Translations under genes and position numbers: made by a program | Shown: positions 8,452-16,205 of the stretch, piece after piece | How the letters are laid out: each line of letters opens with the position of its first letter | Numbering within the stretch: the stretch's first letter is position 1 | Notes under the pieces: model-generated | Seen by the model: the letters and a program-made list of their open reading frames with translations, nothing else | What the model was told of the DNA's origin: nothing | Database searches by the model: none | DNA from: Pseudomonadota bacterium | Lineage (GTDB): Bacteria > Pseudomonadota > Gammaproteobacteria > Burkholderiales > SG8-39 | Assembly: GCA_947455195.1 (NCBI GenBank) | Contig: CANGMI010000002.1 | Location: forward strand, 1 to 64,000 | Direction of reading: 5' to 3' | Length of the DNA: 64,000 nucleotides

Positions 8452-9855
8452 TCAGCCTGCGACCGGGTGTGCGCTCGAGGGCTCGGGGCGACGACGCTCG
8501 GCATCGGCCTGCATCGACAGGATCGAGCGGAGCGTGCCGGCGGTCTTGCCGAATTCGTCACGGCAGGCCTGGAGCGCGTCCTGCATCTCGCGCGAGATCG
8601 TGATGGCGCTGCGAAGTTCACTGGCGTGGCTGCCTTCACGGTGCTCGATGTAGCTCGCCAGTCGCGCCGACTGGGTCGAGATGCCCGCCTCGATGTGGGT
8701 GAGCACGGTCGTGACCTGGCGCAGCGCGTCCAGTTGCTCCGACTGCATCTGCAGGCTGTGTCGGGCCGCCTGTTCGCTCGTGCTGCGAACGGCCGTGAGC
8801 TGTTCACCGATCTGTGCCCAGCTGTCGACCCAGTGCGTGCCGGTATCCATCAGTCGTTGCACCTGCTGGTCCATCATGCTGCGCTCATGCAGGGCCACCG
8901 AAAGCTCATGCACGCGCTGCCCCAGTGCCTGTACCGAAGCATTGATCGTGGCCGATTCTGCAGTCACCGCGGCATGCTGCAGTTGCATCTGCTCGAGCAT
9001 CTCGAGCCAGCGCGTCGGGTCGGCCCAGGGTGCACTCGTGTCACGGGTGGCCTCAGGTTCGGCATTGGCCCCGGCAGCACCATAGCCCTCTTCGCGCACG
9101 ACCTGGCGGATGCGATCGATCACCGCCGACGCGGTCTTGCGCACCGACAGCACGGTGAGACCGAGCAGCAACGAGCCGAGCAGGCCGTAGAGCGATGCCA
9201 CGAAGGCCGTGCCCATGCCCCGCATCGGCTCCTGCAGCCGTCGCACCATGTCGCCAAAGAGTGCGGTGGCATCGGTGCCCGCGGAACCACCTGCCCCGAG
9301 CGTGGCAAAGAGCTTGCCCAGATCGTCGAGCGTACCCAGAAGGCCGATGAAGGTACCCACGAGGCCCAGGCCCACCAGTGCGCCGCCGATGAAGTTGGGC
9401 AGGCCGAGCATGCTCGCCAGGCGCTTTTCGATGGCTTTCAGCTCATTCTCGACCGCGGTCTGTCGCATGCGGGTGGAGAGCAGCTTGTCTCCGTTGAGCA
9501 GGGCGAGTACTGGCGCAAGGAGCGAGTGACGCGACTTCGCGCGTACGAGGCGTGTGCGCTCCTCGATCGTGGTGGCATGGCGCCAGCGCAGGGCGAGGGA
9601 CTCCTCGCCGACGAAGTGTGCGAGGGCGCCCATCGCGAATACGATGCCCATCGCCAGCGCAACGAAGATCGTGTAGACGAGTGCCGGGTGCGGGGTCGAT
9701 TCGATCGAGTGGGTGATCTCCGGTTCGAAGAAGAACCAGGCGGCGCCCACGGCGAGGGCCATGGGGCCGAAGCTCATCAGCCAGTAACCGGCAACGGCAG
9801 AGCCGCGGGCGATTCGATCGAGCGGGGTGGTTCGGGTCGGGCGTGAGGGGGTCAT
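8452..9855 (-). CDS. MotA/TolQ/ExbB-like proton-channel subunit with long cytoplasmic coiled-coil tail
   Basis: A 467-residue inner-membrane protein starting at the ATG at 9855, ten bases after the upstream stop; an in-frame extension to 9969 would overlap that gene. Helices lie at ~22-43, ~60-82, ~145-167 and ~195-220. The third carries GLVGTFIGLLGTLDDLGKLF, the MotA/TolQ/ExbB signature. The last ~200 residues are Gln/Glu/Ala-rich and probably coiled-coil. In the Salmonella SPI-4 locus, MotA-like SiiB works with MotB-like SiiA as a proton channel controlling a giant adhesin. By position this is the SiiB counterpart, pairing with the two MotB-like proteins upstream. The long tail is unlike SiiB and recalls ZorA of Zorya, but no Zorya effector genes are present. 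Confidence 0.75.
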   Translation of the reverse strand: MTPSRPTRTTPLDRIARGSAVAGYWLMSFGPMALAVGAAWFFFEPEITHSIESTPHPALVYTIFVALAMGIVFAMGALAHFVGEESLALRWRHATTIEERTRLVRAKSRHSLLAPVLALLNGDKLLSTRMRQTAVENELKAIEKRLASMLGLPNFIGGALVGLGLVGTFIGLLGTLDDLGKLFATLGAGGSAGTDATALFGDMVRRLQEPMRGMGTAFVASLYGLLGSLLLGLTVLSVRKTASAVIDRIRQVVREEGYGAAGANAEPEATRDTSAPWADPTRWLEMLEQMQLQHAAVTAESATINASVQALGQRVHELSVALHERSMMDQQVQRLMDTGTHWVDSWAQIGEQLTAVRSTSEQAARHSLQMQSEQLDALRQVTTVLTHIEAGISTQSARLASYIEHREGSHASELRSAITISREMQDALQACRDEFGKTAGTLRSILSMQADAERRRPEPSSAHPVAG

Positions 9856-9865
9856 GGTCTGGGGC

Positions 9866-10696
9866 TCAGTTGTCACGGGGGTTCGGAAGGATGGTGATCT
9901 GACGGTTTCCTGCCAGTTCGCGCTGCTCGCCACGGAACATGCGCGTGCTGATGGCTGCGGCTGGCACACCCGTACGCAGCAGGGTCGATCGGGCGGCCAT
10001 CACGCGCAGGTAGCCTGCCCGGCGATCCTGCGCGTCGGATTCGTCGACCGAGGTAAAGAGCATGAAGGTGCGGGTGCCGGCCGCCTGCTGCTCGCGTACC
10101 CAGGTGGCGAGGCGCTCTTCCTCGGGCGTTGCGAGCGCAAATCGATCGCCCGGAAAGATCAGTTGTGCCAGCGGGTTTCCCCGCGAGTCGGTGAATTTCA
10201 TCTGCACGGCATGCTCGGGACCACGCTCGGCCTCGATTTCGATCGGGGGTGGCACGCGCACGATCGTGGTGCCGGTCACGGGAGACGTTGCCGACGGTTC
10301 CCTGGTCGTCGGGACGCTGCCCGGGCTGGGAACGCCGGGGCTGGCGGTGCCCGGTGGCGGGGTGAGGCGTGCCCCCGGAGCGGTCGAGGCGGCAGGGTCA
10401 CTCGCCGCACGGCTGGCACGGGTGGCAGCCCGTTCGAGGGCGGCCGCGGGTCGCTCGCGGGACGCCGGCGCTGGCGGCGTTGCGGGTTGTGGCGCTTCAT
10501 GCGCGAGGCTTTCGGCCCGGGCGAGGTGCGCACCTCGCTGGCGATGCAGGTTCGACTCGAGGCTCACCGCGAACACGCCCACGGCAAACACGCCCACCAT
10601 GAAGAGAAGGTTGAGCACGATGTTGGTGAGCGCATCGACGTAACCCGGCCAGTAGCTCGCATCCTCATCGTCGGCCAGGGTGTCATCGAGGGTCAT
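9866..10696 (-). CDS. MotB/SiiA-like stator protein with the conserved membrane Asp
   Basis: A 276-residue protein with a short cytoplasmic start, one membrane helix (~18-45), a Pro/Ala-rich periplasmic linker (~55-150) and a C-terminal domain (~160-270). The helix begins YWPGYVDALTN; Asp21 fits the proton-carrying Asp of MotB (E. coli MotB has AYADFMT at this place). The C-terminal domain has the spacing of a degenerate OmpA/MotB peptidoglycan-binding fold (DAQDRRAGYLRVMAARSTLL, then GVPAAAIS) but lacks the classical GHTD motif. Its start overlaps the preceding gene by four bases. Predicted role: the ion-conducting and possibly wall-binding partner of the MotA-like protein, energising or gating adhesin display. 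Confidence 0.72.
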   Translation of the reverse strand: MTLDDTLADDEDASYWPGYVDALTNIVLNLLFMVGVFAVGVFAVSLESNLHRQRGAHLARAESLAHEAPQPATPPAPASRERPAAALERAATRASRAASDPAASTAPGARLTPPPGTASPGVPSPGSVPTTREPSATSPVTGTTIVRVPPPIEIEAERGPEHAVQMKFTDSRGNPLAQLIFPGDRFALATPEEERLATWVREQQAAGTRTFMLFTSVDESDAQDRRAGYLRVMAARSTLLRTGVPAAAISTRMFRGEQRELAGNRQITILPNPRDN

Positions 10697-11448
10697 CGCG
10701 GGGCCCCACTGGTCATGGCCGGTGTCGTGGTCGTGGTCGTGGTCGTGGGTGGTGCCACGCCGGTTCGGTCGACATGAATCGCCATCTCGCGTGCAAGTTC
10801 CTCGGCATCGCCTCCATCGAGCATCTGCACGTCGATGTCGCTCGCGGCCGCCCCTGATCCCATGAGCGCGCTGCGTACCGCGAGGAGTCGCAGGTAGGCC
10901 GATCGCTTCAGCGCTGGCTCATCGAGCGGAACCCGCGTCCAGACATGCCAGCGACCCGCCTGGTTGCGCGCCATCTCGGCAAACTGGGTGGCGAGTGGCG
11001 CCTGCTGGCCCGACGGAATCGTCTGGGCGTCGCGGGGGAAGACGATCTGGAACTGACCGCGTCGTGTCGTTCCCTGCGGCTGAGCCGGCACCGCGCTCGC
11101 CGCGGCCGGTGTCGGTTCCGTTGCGATCGTGCTCGACGCAACCGGCTTGCGCCCGGGCGCAGGTTCGCCGCTCGCCCTCGGGGGCAGGGCCGGCAAGGCG
11201 GGCGCTGCGCGAGTCTCGGCAAGCGGTTCGGCGGCCTCTGTCATGCGATCTTCACGCTGCAGGCGACTTGCCGGCGCGGGCTCCGCAGTGGCGATGCGGC
11301 CTCGCTCGTCAAAGTCGATCTGACCGGCAATCTGACTGATGGCGACCGTGAGGATGGCGAGGAGAAAGAGCATCGCCTGCGCAAGGCAGGCAATCGCCGC
11401 CACATAGCCCTGCCACATCACCGACCCGTGCCCGCTTGCCGTGCTCAT
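10693..11448 (-). CDS. Second MotB-like protein, lacking the membrane Asp
   Basis: A 251-residue paralogue of the next gene. The helix aligns without gaps (MWQGYVAAIAC against YWPGYVDALTN), with Ala17 where its partner has Asp21, so it probably cannot carry protons. The C-terminal region keeps the partner's pattern (SAYLRLLAVRSALMGSGAAASDIDVQML against AGYLRVMAARSTLLRTGVPAAAIS). The C-terminus carries eight or more consecutive Thr encoded by a 6-bp tandem repeat. It begins 11 bases after the HlyD-like stop and overlaps the following gene by four bases, so all are probably co-translated. A role as non-conducting half of a mixed stator dimer is inferred. Confidence 0.65.
   Translation of the reverse strand: MSTASGHGSVMWQGYVAAIACLAQAMLFLLAILTVAISQIAGQIDFDERGRIATAEPAPASRLQREDRMTEAAEPLAETRAAPALPALPPRASGEPAPGRKPVASSTIATEPTPAAASAVPAQPQGTTRRGQFQIVFPRDAQTIPSGQQAPLATQFAEMARNQAGRWHVWTRVPLDEPALKRSAYLRLLAVRSALMGSGAAASDIDVQMLDGGDAEELAREMAIHVDRTGVAPPTTTTTTTTPAMTSGAPR
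10724..10747. repeat. (GTCGTG)4 hexanucleotide repeat encoding the poly-Thr tail
   Basis: Four perfect copies of a 6-bp unit inside the D-minus MotB-like gene. Each unit adds or removes two Thr codons without changing frame. Confidence 0.85.
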
Positions 11449-11459
11449 CGTGCCCGCTC

Positions 11460-12677
11460 CTAGCGTTCCTGCAGTGATTCATCGAACATGCGGCTGATCG
11501 GCTTGGTGATGTAGCGCATGATGCTTCGCCGACCGGTGCGGATGTCCACACTCGCTTCGAGCCCCGGGCGCAGCAGGATCTTTCGGGCGCGCTGGCTGCC
11601 CTGCTCGGCATCGACGGCCACCCGTACCCTGAAATAGGTCTGGTCACCACGCGGCGTGGGGGCCGTGATCGCATCCGGGCTCACTTCGATCACGCGGCCG
11701 GTGAGCGTGCCGAAGACCGTGTAGTCGAACGCTTCGAACTTGATGCTGGCCGGCATGTCGACCTGCACGACCGAGATGTCGCTCGGGCGCAGCTTTGCCT
11801 CGATGACCAGGTCACCGTCGGTGGGCAGGATCTGCATCACCTCTTCGCCCTCGCGCACGACCGCGCCGGCGGTGTAGGCGCGCACCGTATTGACAAGGCC
11901 GTTCACCGGCGAGCGAAGATCGCTGTGCGAGAGGTTGACGTCGCGTTCGGCCTGCACCTGCACCTGCGAGGCCCGTTCCGATTCGAGCCGTGCAAGCTCG
12001 GCCTGCGCTTCCTGGCTGAATCGGTGGCGCCGGTTGGTGATCTGGCCCTTGAGATCGATGACCTGGCGTTCCATGCGCAGCACATCGGCCCGGCTGATGT
12101 CCCCGGTCTTGAAGAGCGTCGAATTCATCTGCAGCTCTTCCTCGGCGAGTCGCAACTGATCGCCGATGGCGCGAATCTCCTCGTCAAGCGCATCACGACG
12201 ACGCCGGAAGAGGTCGCGTTGCGACTGGGCGAGCAAGGGATGCGCCTGTGCGAGTGCACCATCGAGCACCGGCTCCTGGCCACTCACTTCGGCCCGCAGT
12301 CGCTCGATCGACAGTTGCAGGGACACAAGGCGCAACTGCGCCTCGTTCGATGCCGCCTGCTGCCGGTCGCGCTCGATCGACATCAGCATCTGCCCGGCCA
12401 CCACGCGCTCGCCTTCCTTCACCCACAACCGCTTGACGATGCCGGTCTGGGTGGCCTGGATCTGCTGGATGCGCTTGCTTGCGATCACCTGTCCTTCGAC
12501 GCGCGTGCTCTGGTCGATCTCGAACCAGCTCGCCCAGCCGGCAAACGCTGCAATCATCACGATCGACAGGTAGATCGTGATGCGTGCACCACCGGCCGGT
12601 TCATGGTCGTCTTCGCTCCACACTTCGTCTTCGGTGTCGAAGTGCCCGTAAGGCACCACCATGATGTCCCTAGCCAT
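11460..12677 (-). CDS. HlyD/LapC-family type I secretion periplasmic adaptor
   Basis: A 405-residue membrane-fusion protein linking the ABC transporter to the outer-membrane channel. It starts at the ATG at 12677, which overlaps the ABC stop codon; a longer reading to 12779 would run into the ABC gene. One membrane helix (~30-50) is followed by the split lipoyl/barrel region (QATQTGIVKRLWVKEGERV near the start, HSDLRSPVNGLVNTV after the hairpin), a ~150-residue alpha-helical hairpin, and the C-terminal beta domain ending LLRPGLEASVDIRTG, typical of HlyD/LapC. The gene lies directly after the ABC gene and 11 bases before the MotB-like pair. Confidence 0.92.
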   Translation of the reverse strand: MARDIMVVPYGHFDTEDEVWSEDDHEPAGGARITIYLSIVMIAAFAGWASWFEIDQSTRVEGQVIASKRIQQIQATQTGIVKRLWVKEGERVVAGQMLMSIERDRQQAASNEAQLRLVSLQLSIERLRAEVSGQEPVLDGALAQAHPLLAQSQRDLFRRRRDALDEEIRAIGDQLRLAEEELQMNSTLFKTGDISRADVLRMERQVIDLKGQITNRRHRFSQEAQAELARLESERASQVQVQAERDVNLSHSDLRSPVNGLVNTVRAYTAGAVVREGEEVMQILPTDGDLVIEAKLRPSDISVVQVDMPASIKFEAFDYTVFGTLTGRVIEVSPDAITAPTPRGDQTYFRVRVAVDAEQGSQRARKILLRPGLEASVDIRTGRRSIMRYITKPISRMFDESLQER

Positions 12678-14811
12678 TGGCGGCCTCCTTGGCGATGCGG
12701 GCGGCGTCGGATGCCTCATTGGGCGTTGCGCCCGACTGGGCCCGATTGAGGGTGGCGAGCACCGTCTGCTTGTCGCCATCGAGCACCACCTGGTGATTCA
12801 CGACGACGATGAGCCGGTTGACCAGGGCAAGGAGCTCTGGCTTGTGGGTGACCAGAACGAGGGTATGGTTGACCGCGAGGGCACCCTCGAGAAGCTTCAG
12901 GCACTGGGTTTCGAGGGCGCGATCCATCGACGAGGTGGGTTCATCGAGAAGCCAGATACGTGGTTCGCGAAGCAGGATGCGGGTGAGTGCCACGAGCTGC
13001 TTCTGTCCCCCTGACAGACCGATGCCACCCTCGGCAATCGGCAACGAGAGGCCGCGCGGATGGCCCTGGATGAGACTCATGAGCCCGGTACGCGAGGCTG
13101 CCGCGAGGATGGCGCTGTCACCCGGGTCGGGGATGCCGATCACGAGGTTCTCGCGCAGCGTGCCCGACAGCAGTCGCCCCTCCTGCTGCAGATAGGCGAG
13201 GTTCTCGGCAATGACCGGTTTCGCGATCTGTGCGATGTCGAGGCCATCGAGGAGAATGCGCCCCTCCTGAGGCTTGTACAGGCCACTGAGTGCGCGAAGA
13301 AGGCTGGTCTTGCCCGAGCCCACCGGGCCGATGATGCCCACCCGCTCGCCCGCTTCGATGCTCAGATGCGCGACCGAGAGCGCCACCGGCGTGCCCGGAT
13401 AGCTGATCCGAAGCCCCTCGAGCTGGAAGCTGCCTTCGATGCGCTCGGGTACCAGTGCGCGCTCGCGTTCGGGGTGATCGCGCTCGAGGGACCACAGACG
13501 TTCGAGGCCGCGCAGCGAGGCACGGGCCTGGGCAGCCTGGGCCATGATCGAGGGCATCGACGAAACCGGTCCGAGCGCGCGTCCCGACAGGATCGAGCAG
13601 GCGATGAGCCCGCCCATCGTGTAGTCGCCTTGCGACACCTGCCAGGCACCGACTGCGATCTGCAGGACGTAGGCCATCTGGTGGGCGAAACCGAGGACGT
13701 AGTGGGTGTTTTCCGAGGCGCGGCGCATCCGCAGGTCGAATTCGCGCGCCTCATCATTGGTGTTCACCCAGCGCGACAGGAGTTGCCAGCCCCCGTTCGA
13801 TGACTTGATGGTTTCAGCAGCTTCGATGGTTTCGACGAGGAGTCCGGTCTTGCGGTTGCCGGCCGAGGTGGCGCGGTTGGCCATCGTCTCGATCGAGCGA
13901 TGGTGGCGCAGGCTCATGAGGAGCGAGAGGAGCAGGCACACCAGCGGAATGATGGCCATGAGCGGGCCTGCAAGGAGCGCCATCATGGCCAGAAAGACGC
14001 CGGCAAAGGGCAGATCGACCAGCATGAAGAGCGTCGATGCCGAGAGGAACCCGCGCACCGACTCGTAGCCGCGCAGTTCACCGGCCAGACTGCCGACACT
14101 GGCCGGAAACTGGTCGAGCCGCACACCGAGCACGCGCAGGAAGACACGGCGCACCATCGTGCGGTCGACCTCGGTCGAGACGGCATCGAGCAGATGCGTC
14201 CGCGACATCTTGATGAGAAGCTCGAAGAGGTTGGCGAGCACCACGCCGGCGGTGAGAACCACGAGCGTATTGAGTGCCTGGTTCGGAATGACCCGGTCGT
14301 AGACCTGCATGCTGTAGAAGGAGGAGGCCATCACCAGCAGGTTGATCAGCACGGTGGCAAAGACGATTTCGGCCATGCGGCTGCGATTGCGGGTGAATTC
14401 GGCCCGTATCGACTGGAAGACTCGACTGCCGCCGAAGGTGACCGGTGCGGCGAGCTGCGCTCGCAGCAGCACGAGACCCTCGAGCGAGCCCTGTCGGGTT
14501 TCGGCCCACTGGTTCGATTCCACATCGAGATGCTGAATCAGCCATTGCCCGGCGGCCGAGCGGGCGCGCACGACGCACCATCCGAGGCTCGTCGAGTGCG
14601 CAAGGAGCGGCAGCACCGAGGGGTCGACCCGACGGATGCGGCGTACCGCGGGCAGGCGCAGCGTGCGAATCACCCGGGCTGCGAGCGCTTCGGGCCGCTC
14701 GGTGTGACCCTCCCCCTCCTCGATGACCGCCGTGAGTTCGAGCGGATCGAGCCGGGCCCCCTGCATCATCGCCAGACGCGACAGTGCGAGATGCAGATCG
14801 TGATGAATCAT
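12670..14811 (-). CDS. Type I secretion ABC transporter/permease (LapB/HlyB-like)
   Basis: A 713-residue half-transporter that would energise export of the giant repeat proteins. The first ~120 residues form a C39-peptidase-like domain in which I see no catalytic Cys/His arrangement, as in transporters that bind but do not cleave their substrate. Membrane helices follow (~140-440; SSFYSMQVYDRVIPNQALNTL is characteristic of this family). The ATPase has Walker A GPVGSGKTS at ~493-501, signature LSGGQKQ and Walker B IWLLDEPTSSMD, with the switch His in VTHKPELL. The ATG at 14811 overlaps the TolC-like stop by four bases. LapB or SiiF is the closest functional analogue. An uncleaved N-terminal region would fit substrates carrying a C-terminal secretion signal. 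Confidence 0.94.
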   Translation of the reverse strand: MIHHDLHLALSRLAMMQGARLDPLELTAVIEEGEGHTERPEALAARVIRTLRLPAVRRIRRVDPSVLPLLAHSTSLGWCVVRARSAAGQWLIQHLDVESNQWAETRQGSLEGLVLLRAQLAAPVTFGGSRVFQSIRAEFTRNRSRMAEIVFATVLINLLVMASSFYSMQVYDRVIPNQALNTLVVLTAGVVLANLFELLIKMSRTHLLDAVSTEVDRTMVRRVFLRVLGVRLDQFPASVGSLAGELRGYESVRGFLSASTLFMLVDLPFAGVFLAMMALLAGPLMAIIPLVCLLLSLLMSLRHHRSIETMANRATSAGNRKTGLLVETIEAAETIKSSNGGWQLLSRWVNTNDEAREFDLRMRRASENTHYVLGFAHQMAYVLQIAVGAWQVSQGDYTMGGLIACSILSGRALGPVSSMPSIMAQAAQARASLRGLERLWSLERDHPERERALVPERIEGSFQLEGLRISYPGTPVALSVAHLSIEAGERVGIIGPVGSGKTSLLRALSGLYKPQEGRILLDGLDIAQIAKPVIAENLAYLQQEGRLLSGTLRENLVIGIPDPGDSAILAAASRTGLMSLIQGHPRGLSLPIAEGGIGLSGGQKQLVALTRILLREPRIWLLDEPTSSMDRALETQCLKLLEGALAVNHTLVLVTHKPELLALVNRLIVVVNHQVVLDGDKQTVLATLNRAQSGATPNEASDAARIAKEAANG

Positions 14812-16205
14812 TCGCCACCCCAGTCACGCAGGCCGCTTGCGCGTACCTGGAGTTTTCGCGAGAGCGCCACCATGTTGGCTTCGAGGTCGGCCTGTTGCAG
14901 TTCGAGCTGCAGTTGTTCGCGCACGAGGTTCATGACATCGAGCCAGGATTTTCGGCCCGCCTGGTACTGGCGCTCATACGAGTTGGAAATGGCACGGGTG
15001 TCGGCGAGCGCATCGAGGATGGCCTCGAGCCGCTCGCGGATTGCGTTGAACCCGAGCCAGTCGTTGTTGAATTCCTCGATGAGATCCATGCGTGAGGCGG
15101 CGATGTCGCGATCGGAGGCGTTGCGCCGGGCGGCGAGGGCGCGGATGTCCGATTCGATCGAGAGGCCCGCGCCGGGCTGCCAGCTCGCACCGATGAAGGC
15201 TCGGTTGGATGCGGCTGCGTGGGCGATGGCGTAGTTGCCGTACTGACGTTCGACCCGGGCGTAGAGTTCGGGGTAGCGCGAGGCACGCCGCACATCGACC
15301 TCGGCATCGAGCGCCTTGAGGTTGGCGCGCAGGCGCTCGAGGCGCGGATTGCGCTCGATCATCTGGCGCACCAGTTCGTCGGGCGAGGCCAGGCAGAGCG
15401 ACTGCACCGGGGCGCGCGCCAGATCGGTGTCGCTGAGCGCGGGCTCCACCAGTTGCTGCAGGGTGCGCAGCGCCGACTGGCGCAAGGACACGAGCCGGGC
15501 GCGATCGTTCACCAGCTGGCGCTGGCGGCTCAGCGTGAGCTTGCGATCGACCTCGGGGGCAACCCCGCTCTCGATGCGTCGATCGACCTGGCCTTGCAGG
15601 GTGTCATGCGCGGCAATTGACTTGTCGGTGGCCGCGATCTGGCGGTCGTAGCGCCACCAGTCTCCCCAGGCAATGGCCGTGCGGATGGCGATCTGCTCGC
15701 GTTGCTCGACCAGTGCCTGACCACTGGCATCGAGCAGGGCGCGTGCCCGCTCGCGCGTGGCGTCGAGACGGCCCCCCGTCCACAGGGATGCCCGCAGCCC
15801 GACCACCGTGATGGCGTCATCGCCCGGATAGCTCGGGTCGCGTGACCCCGCATTGACCCGTTCATGCGTGAGGATCGGGCTGGGCCAGTAGCCCCACTGG
15901 GCGGATTCGAGGCTTGCATCGGCCGATTGCTGCTCGGCCAGGCGCCCGAGCACCGAGGGGTGCTGCCCGGCCGACACGCGCATCATCCGGTCGATCGAGC
16001 CAACCTGATCAAGCCCGGTGGCGCCGAGGCCGCCAGGCTGGACGCAGGCGCCCAGCGACGCCATCGCTGGCAGTGTCGTGCCTGCCCGGGCTGCGGGTTG
16101 TGGGGTTGCGGGCTCGAGTTCCGCGGCCCACGATGGCGTGATCGCGACGGTGAGCGCGCAGGCGAGCCAGGCCGCGCTTCGGGGCGTGACGCGCGGTCGC
16201 CTCAT
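14808..16205 (-). CDS. TolC/LapE-family outer-membrane channel protein
   Basis: A 465-residue outer-membrane efflux protein with a signal peptide (cleavage near PSWA-AEL) and two long alpha-helical coiled repeats (~90-250 and ~300-450), as expected for the periplasmic tunnel of TolC-like trimers. The segments DAITVVGLRASLWTGGRLDATRERA and IGASWQPGAGLSIESDIRALAARR are the two matching strand-helix starts. It overlaps both neighbours by four bases (GT41 stop and ABC start), which places it firmly in the export operon. Equivalent to LapE or SiiC. No lipobox is seen. Confidence 0.88.
   Translation of the reverse strand: MRRPRVTPRSAAWLACALTVAITPSWAAELEPATPQPAARAGTTLPAMASLGACVQPGGLGATGLDQVGSIDRMMRVSAGQHPSVLGRLAEQQSADASLESAQWGYWPSPILTHERVNAGSRDPSYPGDDAITVVGLRASLWTGGRLDATRERARALLDASGQALVEQREQIAIRTAIAWGDWWRYDRQIAATDKSIAAHDTLQGQVDRRIESGVAPEVDRKLTLSRQRQLVNDRARLVSLRQSALRTLQQLVEPALSDTDLARAPVQSLCLASPDELVRQMIERNPRLERLRANLKALDAEVDVRRASRYPELYARVERQYGNYAIAHAAASNRAFIGASWQPGAGLSIESDIRALAARRNASDRDIAASRMDLIEEFNNDWLGFNAIRERLEAILDALADTRAISNSYERQYQAGRKSWLDVMNLVREQLQLELQQADLEANMVALSRKLQVRASGLRDWGGE

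Noticed and set aside
8452-11448. Zorya-type anti-phage system (ZorA/ZorB-like pair)
   Set aside because: The MotA-like protein has a long tail as ZorA does, but no ZorC/ZorD/ZorE genes are present and the genes are embedded in a type I secretion operon.
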